Below, piece by piece: positions 1-6,909 of a stretch of DNA of 64,000 nt. Position numbers and translations under genes: made by a program. The notes below the pieces were generated by a model. It searched no databases. It had not been told where the DNA came from and saw only the letters and a list, made by a program, of their open reading frames with translations. Positions within the stretch are counted from its first letter, which is position 1. Every line of letters starts with the position of its first letter. Origin of the DNA: UBA4744 sp963723165 (GTDB lineage Bacteria > Actinomycetota > Acidimicrobiia > Spongiisociales > UBA4744); the NCBI GenBank assembly GCA_963723165.1, contig CAVRPP010000010.1, positions 1-64,000 on the forward strand, read 5' to 3'.

Positions 1-41
1 CACCTGGACTTGAACCAGGGGCCTCATCCTTATCAGGGATG
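1..41. repeat. Left att-like duplication of the tRNA-Ile 3' half
   Basis: These 41 bases are identical to 18235-18275, which lie inside the intact tRNA-Ile(GAT) gene and cover the T arm, variable loop and anticodon arm. After position 41 the match stops, so this copy lacks the 5' part of a tRNA and cannot be a gene. It is oriented as the intact copy and probably continues left of the window. Known pattern: tyrosine integrases recombine in the 3' half of tRNA genes and leave such a copy at the far end of an island. Inference: this is the left end of an island ending at the intact tRNA. Confidence 0.85.
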
Positions 42-144
42 ATTAACCCAATCCGCCCGCCAGGCTAGACGCCCAGAAATGGCCTCTGACCAGGGGATTC
101 GTTGCTGATTGGTTTTCGTCAGTTCTCAAGCTTTTCAGACCTCT

Positions 145-164
145 TGCGGATTCTCTGCGGACTG
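145..164. repeat. Imperfect 20-bp direct repeat near the left island end
   Basis: This stretch (starting tgcggattct, ending ggactg) recurs with two mismatches at 18148-18167, just inside the right end. Both copies lie within about 110 bp of their att copy and on the island side. They could be integrase arm-binding sites, but that is only inference. Confidence 0.4.
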
Positions 165-337
165 TTGGGCGGCTGGCAGCTTGTGGAGCCGTCGTTCGTT
201 CATGATGCCGGGGCTGGGCGGCTTCGCTAGGGGAACCTCGGTCTCATCGCATCAAGAAGGTTGAGGGGCAAAGGAACGGAGCACAAGTTCGCTATCGCGG
301 CAGGGGGACGGTCGTCCATCGGCCATAATGGCCCGCC

Positions 338-1204
338 GTGACAGACCTGCGCACCCACCTCAACCGCATCCTTGATGCCGACATTCGGGTCATGACTCCG
401 CTTGCTGGCGGTGACGTGGCCGATGCCTACCGGGTGCTGCTAGCCGACGGCACAACGGTCTTCGCCAAATCCAAGGCCGACGCTCCGCCGGGGTTCTTCG
501 TTGCCGAGGCAGCCGGGCTGACATGGCTACGCGACGCCGGAACCGTCAACGTCCCCATGGTGCTGGCCGTGTCGGACGAGCCGGCGGTTCTGATCCAGGA
601 GTGGATAGAGCCCGGCCGATCCGGACCGACGACCGAGGCCGACTTCGGTCGGGCTCTAGCCTTACTGCACAGTGTCGGTGCTCCGTTCTTCGGCCGGGAG
701 GATCGCCGAAGCACCGGTAGTCGCGGCCTACCCAATGAGCCATGTGACACCTGGGCCGAGTTCTATGCCACCCAACGCCTCCTGCCGCTGGCCCGTCTTA
801 GCCGCGACTCCCATGCCTTGCCCGAGCGGACAATCGTGGAGCTGGAGCTCGTCGCCGAACGGTTGGACGAGCTAGGAGGTCCGGCCGAGCGGCCGGCGCG
901 GCTCCATGGAGACCTCTGGGCCGGCAATAGGCTGATCGGTGCTGGGGGAGTGAGCTGGCTCATTGACCCTGCCGCTCACGGCGGTCATCGCGAGTTCGAC
1001 CTGGCCATGATGCGGCTGTTCGGTGGGTTCGCCACCGATTGCTTCGCCGCATACGCCGAGGTCGTCCCGCTCGCCGAAGGGTGGGCGGATCGGATCCCGC
1101 TCCACCAACTCGCCCCGCTGGTTGTCCATGCGATCAAGTTCGGCGGGGCCTACGTACCCGCAACCCAACAAGCCCTAGCTAGCACCACGTTGCATGGCCA
1201 CTAG
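338..1204 (+). CDS. Fructosamine kinase / aminoglycoside phosphotransferase-like protein
   Basis: A 288-residue kinase-like protein of the fructosamine-3-kinase family, which phosphorylates ketosamines on glycated amines or proteins and starts their repair. Visible: a glycine-containing N-lobe loop (residues 22-26), Lys 44 in FAKSK, the catalytic loop HGDLWAGN at 190-197 and an IDPA metal-binding stretch from 209 followed by HREFDLAM. The C-terminal KFGGAY also fits the family. The GTG start lacks a clear ribosome binding site, but no better in-frame start is seen. It is the first cargo gene inside the left att copy. The exact substrate is not certain. Confidence 0.82.
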   Translation: MTDLRTHLNRILDADIRVMTPLAGGDVADAYRVLLADGTTVFAKSKADAPPGFFVAEAAGLTWLRDAGTVNVPMVLAVSDEPAVLIQEWIEPGRSGPTTEADFGRALALLHSVGAPFFGREDRRSTGSRGLPNEPCDTWAEFYATQRLLPLARLSRDSHALPERTIVELELVAERLDELGGPAERPARLHGDLWAGNRLIGAGGVSWLIDPAAHGGHREFDLAMMRLFGGFATDCFAAYAEVVPLAEGWADRIPLHQLAPLVVHAIKFGGAYVPATQQALASTTLHGH

Positions 1205-1361
1205 CCCTCTTTTGGTCCACAAACGCTGGTAGGCGCAGATTCGGTGAAACCCGCAATGGCCGGTTCTCGATCTACCCGAACTTCCAGGCATCAGCAGATG
1301 TCACGCCCGGTGGTCAACCAATGCCGGGAGAACCGAGCGCCTACGTGCCGATATGAGCGGG

Positions 1362-1475
1362 TCAGCTGCCCTTGTTCTTCTTGTCCCAGACGGACACCCC
1401 GTAAAGCGTTCCAATCCCCACAAAGAAGACTCCGAGACCGAGGAGGAACTGACCCACATTGACCACGTTTTCCAC
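1362..1475 (-). CDS. Small single-span membrane protein (37 aa)
   Basis: A short reading frame starts at a GTG with a strong GGGAGG ribosome binding site 6 nt upstream. The product begins VENVVNVGQF, has one hydrophobic segment (residues 8-27, rich in G, F, V, L) and ends in a charged tail WDKKNKGS. A strong ribosome binding site, one clean membrane span and a lysine-rich cytoplasmic end support a real small protein. No family recognised. The surrounding 1205-1572 otherwise shows no gene. Confidence 0.5.
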   Translation of the reverse strand: MENVVNVGQFLLGLGVFFVGIGTLYGVSVWDKKNKGS

Positions 1476-1572
1476 GTTTGCCTCCCATTTGCCTGTCGTA
1501 CTTGCAAAGAACCTAAACGGTGACGAGCAACTCATCTAGAGGCTTTCGGCAGTCATTCCGACAACGCACCAG

Positions 1573-1656
1573 ATCAGGCAGATCGAGCGCATGAGTAGGA
1601 CGACAACGCCACGGTCTGTGTTCGCCAAAGAGCTGGGCACCTAGCGCAGGAGGTGA
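1573..1656 (+). repeat. Island repeat copy 1, left half
   Basis: Left half of the roughly 145-bp island repeat. It matches 6162-6245 almost base for base, from ggcagatcgagcgc through the block acggtctgtgttcgcc to agcgcaggaggtg. The right half lies after the IS110 element at about 3083-3145, so the element has split this copy. Confidence 0.75.
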
Positions 1657-3082
1657 TGCCATGAAGAGCGGGAGCCTCCCCGCTCTGTGTCCCGAGACGA
1701 AACTCGGGTTGTCATCACAATCGAGTGCGAGGAGGCTCTCAGATGACACGTTACGTGGGTGTGGATCTGCATCGGCGCCGTTCGGTGATTGTGGTCCTCG
1801 ATGGGGACGGAACCGAGTTGTGGACGCATCGGATCGATAACAGTCCGGTGGCGTTGGGGTTGGAGATCGAGGAGGCCGGGCCTGACCCGGAGGTGGTGTT
1901 GGAGGCGACGTGGGGTTGGTATTGGGCGGCGGATGTGATTACCCAGGCAGGCGGGAACGTGCATTTGGCGCACCCGTTGGGGATTGCGGGGTTTGAGAAC
2001 CGGCGGGTCAAGAACGACCGGATCGATGCCCGCCTATTGGCGGATCTGTTGCGGATGGGACGGCTACCGGAGGCGTGGATCGCCCCGGGGTCGGTGCGTG
2101 AGCAACGGGAGCTGGTCCGCTATCGCCGTAAACTGTCGCAGTTGCGGGCCGGCCTGAAAGCCCAGGTGCATTCGGTGTTGGGTAAAGAAGGCTTGCTGCC
2201 ATCGCTCAACTATCTGTGGGGACCCGGCGGGACCCGGTGGTTGGATGAGACCGACATGGCGGAGGCCTATGAGACTCGGGTCCGGTCGCTGCGCCGGCTG
2301 ATCAAGATCTACGACACGGAGATCACCAAACTTGATGCCCGCATAGCTCAAGAGTTCAAAGGCCACCCCGGCTACCAAGCAATCCAAGCCATCCACGGGG
2401 TGGGCCCCGTGTTCGGGGCGATCTTCTGCGCCGAGCTGGGTGACGCGACCCGCTTCAAATCGGCCAAACATGTCTGCTCGTGGGCCGGGTTGACCCCCCG
2501 CCACCGCGAGTCGGATGCCAAGGTGCAGCGAGGGTCGATAACCAAACAAGGTTCACCCCTGGTCCGCTGGGCCGCCATCGAGGCAGTATCAAAGAACCAC
2601 GGTGACGACCCGATCAAGGACCTCTACCGGCGGGTTGCCGAACGGGGTGGCCGTAACAAAGCCAGAGTGGCAGCAGCCCGCAAAGTTCTCACGCTTGTCT
2701 ACTACGGGTTACGTGACCACGAGATCCGGAGCCTCGCTCCGCCCGAGGCAGCGTGACTGGCGGACGCGGTCAGATGACTGCGAGCTCGAGATCGGCATGG
2801 CCCCCCACTGCGGGCGTGGCCGACTTATGTGATTGAGCCCAGCTCTGACCTAGGCCGAACAGCACCATGCCACCCCCCGGAACCGATCCGGGGGTGATGG
2901 CGGAGGCATGACCATGCACACCCCAGCGTGCTGCACACCGCACTAGCGGACTCGGTGCCGGCCACCGCAACCGTCAACAACCCAACCACTCCCACGACGG
3001 CCTCACCCGCCGCCGACCACCCGCGCCCCCACACCCCCAAATCCACCAAAAAGGCCCTCTTGACAGGCCCCCACTCTTCAGG
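1657..3082 (+). mobile_element. IS110-family insertion sequence (IS1111-like), copy A
   Basis: The element holds one intact transposase and sits between the two halves of an island repeat, which sets its limits to within a few bases (a shared ATGCC is at both edges). No terminal inverted repeats are obvious, as expected for this family. Two perfect hairpins lie upstream of the transposase (1665-1686 and 1691-1708). A 326-nt non-coding stretch follows the gene, with a GC-rich hairpin near 2874-2896 and a TTGACA near the right end, as in the other two copies. Confidence 0.75.
1743..2756 (+). CDS. IS110-family transposase
   Basis: A 337-residue DEDD transposase/recombinase, full length for the family. 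The N-terminal RuvC-like domain shows YVGVDLHRRR with the first Asp at residue 8, the Glu in EATWGW, and KNDRIDARLLADLLR with two further acidic residues. The C-terminal transposase_20 domain shows IHGVGPVFGAIFCAELGD and the SWAGLTPRHRES region with the conserved Ser. The ATG at 1743 is preferred over a GTG at 1725 because GAGGAGG lies at proper distance before it. No frame damage is seen, so it may be active. Confidence 0.92.
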   Translation: MTRYVGVDLHRRRSVIVVLDGDGTELWTHRIDNSPVALGLEIEEAGPDPEVVLEATWGWYWAADVITQAGGNVHLAHPLGIAGFENRRVKNDRIDARLLADLLRMGRLPEAWIAPGSVREQRELVRYRRKLSQLRAGLKAQVHSVLGKEGLLPSLNYLWGPGGTRWLDETDMAEAYETRVRSLRRLIKIYDTEITKLDARIAQEFKGHPGYQAIQAIHGVGPVFGAIFCAELGDATRFKSAKHVCSWAGLTPRHRESDAKVQRGSITKQGSPLVRWAAIEAVSKNHGDDPIKDLYRRVAERGGRNKARVAAARKVLTLVYYGLRDHEIRSLAPPEAA

Positions 3083-3145
3083 CATGCCGATCGGGGATAC
3101 TCGCGGAAACGGGCGTTACTGAGCCTGATCTGGCGATATGCGTGG
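3083..3145 (+). repeat. Island repeat copy 1, right half
   Basis: Aligns with the right half of the copy at 8738-8880: gccgatc, actc, gaaa, gcg, gttact and tgatctggcg occur in the same order and spacing. Joined to 1573-1656 it makes one complete repeat. Confidence 0.65.
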
Positions 3146-3184
3146 GCCCTGACCATTGGTCGAATTCAGCAGGTTACCGGTCGT

Positions 3185-4273
3185 TCATTGGGTGGCCTCG
3201 ATGGGTTCGGGGTAGAAGCGTTTGCGGGCCCAGAGGGCCACGTAGACGAGTCCGACCAGGACGGGTACCTCGATCAGGGGGCCGACCACACCGGCGAGGG
3301 CTTCGCCGGAGGTGACCCCGAAAACTCCGATAGCCACCGCGATGGCCAGCTCGAAGTTGTTGGAGGCGGCGGTGAACGCGACGCTGGTGTTCTTCTCGTA
3401 GGACAGCTTTAGCCTCAAGCCAAGCGAAAACGAGACCACCCACATCAAACCGAAGTAGGCGAGCAGCGACAGGGCGATACGGGCCACGTCGAGAGGTTGG
3501 GCGGTGATGGTTTCGCCTTGGAGGGCGAAGAGGATCACCACTGTGAACAGCAACCCGTAGAGCGCCCACGGGGCAAGCTTGGGAAGAAATCGGGTTTCGT
3601 ACCATTCGATGCCTCGGGTGCGTTCACCCCAGCGGCGGGTGAGGTACCCGCCGGCGAGGGGGATACCCAAGAAGACGAGGACGATCTTGGCGATTTCCCA
3701 CATCGACACGTCCAATGTTGCGGTGTCGAGTCCCAACCAGTTGCGCAGCAGTTCGAGGTAGAAGTAGCCGAGCACCGAGTAGGCGACGATCTGGAAGATC
3801 GAGTTGAGTGCCACGAGCACCGCGGCGGCTTCTCGGTCGCCGCAGGCGAGATCGTTCCAGATCAGCACCATGGCGATACAGCGGGCGAGGCCGATGATGA
3901 TCAGCACGGTGCGGTACTCGGGCAGATCGGCCAGCAACAGCCAGGCCAGGGTGAACATCAGTGCCGGGCCGATAACCCAGTTGAGGACCAGCGACGTGAC
4001 CATCAGTTTCCGGTCGGCGGCGATCTCACCAATTTGTGAGTAGTGGACCTTAGCCAGCACGGGGTACATCATGGCCAGTAACCCGACCGCTATTGGCAAC
4101 GACACCGAGCCGATCTTGACCGTGTCCAACCAGTCGTTGAGGTCGGGGATCAGCCGGCCGAGACCGAGTCCGAGCGCCATGGCCGCGATGATCCAGACCG
4201 GGAGGAACCGGTCGACGACCGATAGCCGGGCGAGGGCCGGTTCGGTAGTGGTGGGCGGTGGTCCAGCGGTTAT
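3185..4273 (-). CDS. arsB: Arsenite efflux permease, ACR3 family
   Basis: Ten-span membrane carrier that expels arsenite (As(III)). Family marks: LDRFLPVWI-like opening (VVDRFLPVWIIAAM), RLIPDL after the first span, the functional Cys in GLARCIAMVLIWNDLA, and the asparagine-rich AASNNFELAIAVAIGVFG. No ATG, GTG or TTG lies between the upstream stop region and the first span. The best fit is an ATA codon at 4273-4271, overlapping the stop of the upstream gene as ATAA and giving 362 residues. The frame also continues upstream through the thioredoxin gene, but that part has no protein-like character. Last gene of the ars operon. Confidence 0.88.
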   Translation of the reverse strand: MTAGPPPTTTEPALARLSVVDRFLPVWIIAAMALGLGLGRLIPDLNDWLDTVKIGSVSLPIAVGLLAMMYPVLAKVHYSQIGEIAADRKLMVTSLVLNWVIGPALMFTLAWLLLADLPEYRTVLIIIGLARCIAMVLIWNDLACGDREAAAVLVALNSIFQIVAYSVLGYFYLELLRNWLGLDTATLDVSMWEIAKIVLVFLGIPLAGGYLTRRWGERTRGIEWYETRFLPKLAPWALYGLLFTVVILFALQGETITAQPLDVARIALSLLAYFGLMWVVSFSLGLRLKLSYEKNTSVAFTAASNNFELAIAVAIGVFGVTSGEALAGVVGPLIEVPVLVGLVYVALWARKRFYPEPIEATQ

Positions 4274-4512
4274 GTCTGGACTCTGGAGAGGAGGGTTTGG
4301 AGTTCGGTCACCTTGGGGACCCGCCCGGCCAGTACCACCTGGTCGTCGACGACCAGCGCCGGGGTGGACATGACCCCGTATGCGGCGATGGCGGCGTAGT
4401 CGGTGACTTTCTCGATGCGGACGTCTAGCCCGAGCAGTTTCACTGCTTCGGTGGCGCGTTTCTCGAGGGTTTGACAGTTGGTGCAGCCGGAGCCGAGCAC
4501 TTTGATCTTCAT
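4270..4512 (-). CDS. Thioredoxin-like redox-active disulfide protein
   Basis: An 80-residue small thioredoxin-fold protein (family of redox-active disulfide protein 2). It shows GSGCTNCQTLEKR with a CxxC pair at residues 10-13 and the cis-proline segment VMSTPALVVDD. Start ATG with AAGGAG 6-8 nt upstream. It lies 9 nt after the permease gene and overlaps the ACR3 gene. Proteins of this kind are often next to permeases of the UPF0718 type and arsenic genes, where they probably supply thiols to arsenical reduction or transport; that role is inference. Confidence 0.85.
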   Translation of the reverse strand: MKIKVLGSGCTNCQTLEKRATEAVKLLGLDVRIEKVTDYAAIAAYGVMSTPALVVDDQVVLAGRVPKVTELQTLLSRVQT

Positions 4513-4521
4513 GAGAGCTCC

Positions 4522-5577
4522 TTACAGGACCAGATTGAATAGGAAACCGACCATCAGGATCCCAACGGCCACCACTCCGACAAAAGCCCCAAGCAGGCGG
4601 GGTTTGAGTACCCGCCGCAACAAGACCAGTTCGGGAACGGAAAGGGCAACCACCGACATCATGAACGCCAAGACGGTGCCGATGGCCAGACCCTTGGCGT
4701 GCAGGGCTTCGACCAATGGCAGAATGCCGGCTGCGTTGGAGTAGAGGGGGATACCGAGACCAACCGCCACCGGTACCGCCAGCGGGTTGTCGGGACCTGC
4801 GTACTCCACAAAGAACGCCTCCGGAACCCAACCGTGAATGGCGGCTCCGATCCCGATGCCCACCAGAAGGTACGGCCAGATCTTTCGGATGATGGTCCGG
4901 ACCTCTTCACGGGCGATGGCGAAACGGTCTGCCCAGCTCAAAGAAGTAGACATGTTTACCGGTTGGCCTCGAAGAGTCGTCTCAAATACGAAGGGTTCCA
5001 CCCATCGTTCGAGGCGCAGACGGCCGATCACCCACCCGGCCAGGATCGCCACCGCCAGGCCAGCAGTCACATACAGGGCGGCGGTCTTCCAACCGAACAG
5101 CCCGTAAAGCAACACTATGGCTACCTCGTTGACCATCGGGCTGGCGATCAGGAAACTCATGGTGATCCCCAGGGGAACTCCGGCGGCGACGAACCCAATG
5201 AACCCCGGTACCGCACTACACGAACAGAAGGGGGTGACCACCCCCAACCCAGCTGCGGCCATATTCCCAACCCCCTCGCGGCGGCCCCCCAGCAGCGCCC
5301 GGGTGCGTTCCACGCTCATGAAACTGCGCAAAACGGTCACCGAAAAGATGATCCCGCCCAACAGCAACAGAATCTTGACGCTGTCGTACAAGAAGAACTC
5401 GACCGCCGAACCCCACCGGCTGACCGAATCGAACCCGGCTAGGTGGAAAACCGCCCACTCCCACAGAGGTCCGTTCAGTTGATACGCGATCAGCCAGGCC
5501 CCAGCAGCGGCCAGCAACCCAACCCACAGCCGCCATGGCGACCGTACGACCTGCGCAGGCTGCAGGCCGGTGCTCAC
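4522..5577 (-). CDS. Permease of the DUF318/UPF0718 (ArsP-like) family
   Basis: A 351-residue protein with about eight to ten membrane spans. The diagnostic motif TPFCSCSAVP is present, followed by GVPLGITMSFLIASPMVNEVA, and the second half repeats the pattern (GIPLYSNAAGILPLVEAL). The family includes exporters of organoarsenicals and unassigned metal or arsenic carriers. The start is taken as GTG at 5577, which overlaps the arsR stop as GTGA; the longer frame to 5658 lies within arsR and is unlikely. Sits between arsR and the thioredoxin-like gene, so co-transcription is expected. Confidence 0.85.
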   Translation of the reverse strand: MSTGLQPAQVVRSPWRLWVGLLAAAGAWLIAYQLNGPLWEWAVFHLAGFDSVSRWGSAVEFFLYDSVKILLLLGGIIFSVTVLRSFMSVERTRALLGGRREGVGNMAAAGLGVVTPFCSCSAVPGFIGFVAAGVPLGITMSFLIASPMVNEVAIVLLYGLFGWKTAALYVTAGLAVAILAGWVIGRLRLERWVEPFVFETTLRGQPVNMSTSLSWADRFAIAREEVRTIIRKIWPYLLVGIGIGAAIHGWVPEAFFVEYAGPDNPLAVPVAVGLGIPLYSNAAGILPLVEALHAKGLAIGTVLAFMMSVVALSVPELVLLRRVLKPRLLGAFVGVVAVGILMVGFLFNLVL

Positions 5578-5879
5578 CGCCCACCCTCCACAAGTTCGGC
5601 AGGAAGGGACCCGCGCACCAGGCCAGCTGCGGCGATTGCCAGTCGGTAGTCGACCCACCGACCCCGCTTGGACGCTTCTACCAAACCGGCTTCCCGGAGG
5701 ACCCGCAGGTGATAGGACAGCAGATTCGGGGCGATATCGATGGTCTCCTGCAGCTCACACACACACCTCTGCCCCGAGGTCAGCTCGTCGAGGACCTGCA
5801 ACCGGATCGGATCCCCCAACGCCGAAAATAGGGCCGCCCTTTCTTCAAGAATGGTTGATTCAAGAATCGTTGAACTCAT
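5574..5879 (-). CDS. arsR: ArsR-family transcriptional repressor
   Basis: A 101-residue winged-helix metalloregulator. It shows FSALGDPIRLQVLDEL, the metal-site CVCEL in helix 3, and the recognition helix region APNLLSYHLRVLREAGLV. In the family As(III) or similar ligands bind the Cys pair and release DNA. It is the first gene of the ars operon. The protein begins with a tandem duplication (STILE-STILE, residues 3-12), caused by a 15-nt repeat in the DNA that also forms an operator-like inverted repeat. Confidence 0.92.
   Translation of the reverse strand: MSSTILESTILEERAALFSALGDPIRLQVLDELTSGQRCVCELQETIDIAPNLLSYHLRVLREAGLVEASKRGRWVDYRLAIAAAGLVRGSLPAELVEGGR
5859..5874. promoter_or_regulatory. 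Possible ArsR operator inside the arsR start region
   Basis: Inverted repeat TTCAA-6 nt-TTGAA within codons 2-7 of arsR; a related half site lies 15 nt away at 5844-5852. TTCAA/TTGAA half sites are typical for ArsR-type operators. Position inside the coding start would fit a short or absent 5' leader. No footprint evidence; inference only. Confidence 0.3.
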
Positions 5880-6149
5880 ACGGGGATTGTGTCACGAGTA
5901 GCAACCGGGCGGCAGGGGCGAAAGTCCCAAAGATCCGGCTCGCAGGTCCCGTGTGCCAGCCCGCCCCGGTCACCTACTCCAACTGAAAGGCCGACATCCT
6001 CCGTCAAGTGGTGACAGGCACGTCGAGGCTGGCCATCAGTCCGACTGCCGCTCCGAATCCGGCAATCCAAGATCATCTGCCGATACGTGGAATGAGCGAC
6101 GCCAACTTGCGCATAACGACGCCCAGCCACCCCACGTTCGGTCGCCAGA

Positions 6150-6300
6150 AACAGTCCTCGAACCGGCAGATCGAGCGCACGAGTAGGACGACAACGCCAC
6201 CGTCCGTGTTCGCCTCGGAGCTCGGCAGGTAGCGCACGACGTGCCGCTCGGCGCTACTCGAGGGAATGGGCGATATTGCGCGAGAACAGGGGGTTCGGAG
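6150..6300 (+). repeat. Island repeat copy 2 (complete)
   Basis: A complete copy of the island repeat. It holds the block ggcagatcgagcgc, a degenerate caccgtccgtg palindrome, ggcaggtagcgcacgacgtgccg (with nested inverted repeats) and gcgatattgcgcg. GTAGCGC and GCGCTAC form a 7-bp stem around the inner part. A short extra match (gcgcataacgacgccc) to the partial copy at 17652-17680 lies at 6110-6125. It separates the ars operon from the sigma factor gene. Apart from this, 5880-6387 shows no gene. Confidence 0.8.
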
Positions 6301-6387
6301 TGGGTTCGACTGGTGGCGATCTTCGAGAGTTGGCTGTTTCGCGCGAGACTTGGGAACCGTTAGGTGATTAGCGGCAACAGAGGGTTG

Positions 6388-6909
6388 ATGAGCGAGCTTC
6401 GAGATGTTCGGATCATGCAGCGGATCGTTGCCGGCGATCGCGATGCGCTCGCTTCGCTTTTCGACCGCCACGCGGGTCTGCTGGCTGTGCGGCTACGTCG
6501 TGCTGGGGCGTCGCCTTCTGAGACTGAAGACGTTTTGCAGGAGACGTTTCTGGATGTGTGGCGATCTGCGGCGAGCTTCAACGGAGATGGTGCGGTTGCG
6601 GCCTGGTTGTGGGGTGTCGCTCGCCGGAAGCTGGCCATGTTGGTTCGGAGCGAGTCTCGTGGCCGTGGTCGAGAGTTGAGAGCTGCAAGCCGGGCAAGCT
6701 ACTTCGATGATGAGGGGGCGTGGGCCGTGTCGATCGATGCGCGTCGGGCTTTGGAGCGACTAGATCCTGGACAGCGTTCAGCGTTCGAGATGGTGGTCGT
6801 TCGTGGGTTGTCGGTCCGTCACACCGCCGACCTTCTTGGAGTGCCTGAGGGAACCGTAAAGAGCCGTGTTCACCGGGCACGTGAGGTGATGCGAGAGGAA
6901 ATGCTATGA
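6388..6909 (+). CDS. ECF RNA polymerase sigma factor (sigma-70 family)
   Basis: A 173-residue extracytoplasmic-function sigma factor. Region 2 shows LASLFDRHAGLL and ETEDVLQETFLDVWR; region 4 shows LDPGQRSAFEMVVVRGLSVRHTADLLG followed by VPEGTVKSRVHRARE, the -35 recognition helix. The ATG at 6388 with AGAGGG upstream is preferred over GTG 6364. The stop overlaps the next start as ATGA, so sigma and its partner are translationally coupled. It probably directs a small regulon that may include its own promoter. Confidence 0.92.
   Translation: MSELRDVRIMQRIVAGDRDALASLFDRHAGLLAVRLRRAGASPSETEDVLQETFLDVWRSAASFNGDGAVAAWLWGVARRKLAMLVRSESRGRGRELRAASRASYFDDEGAWAVSIDARRALERLDPGQRSAFEMVVVRGLSVRHTADLLGVPEGTVKSRVHRAREVMREEML

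Noticed and set aside
4274..4831. ACR3 as a fusion with a 186-residue N-terminal extension
   Set aside because: The extension lies in another frame over the thioredoxin and permease genes and has the Arg/Gly/Pro-rich make-up of an antisense or shadow frame.
6008..6110. Possible eroded small membrane protein on the minus strand (SWIAGFGAAVGLMASL)
   Set aside because: Only about 20 residues look like a membrane span and the frame is closed upstream; too little to call.
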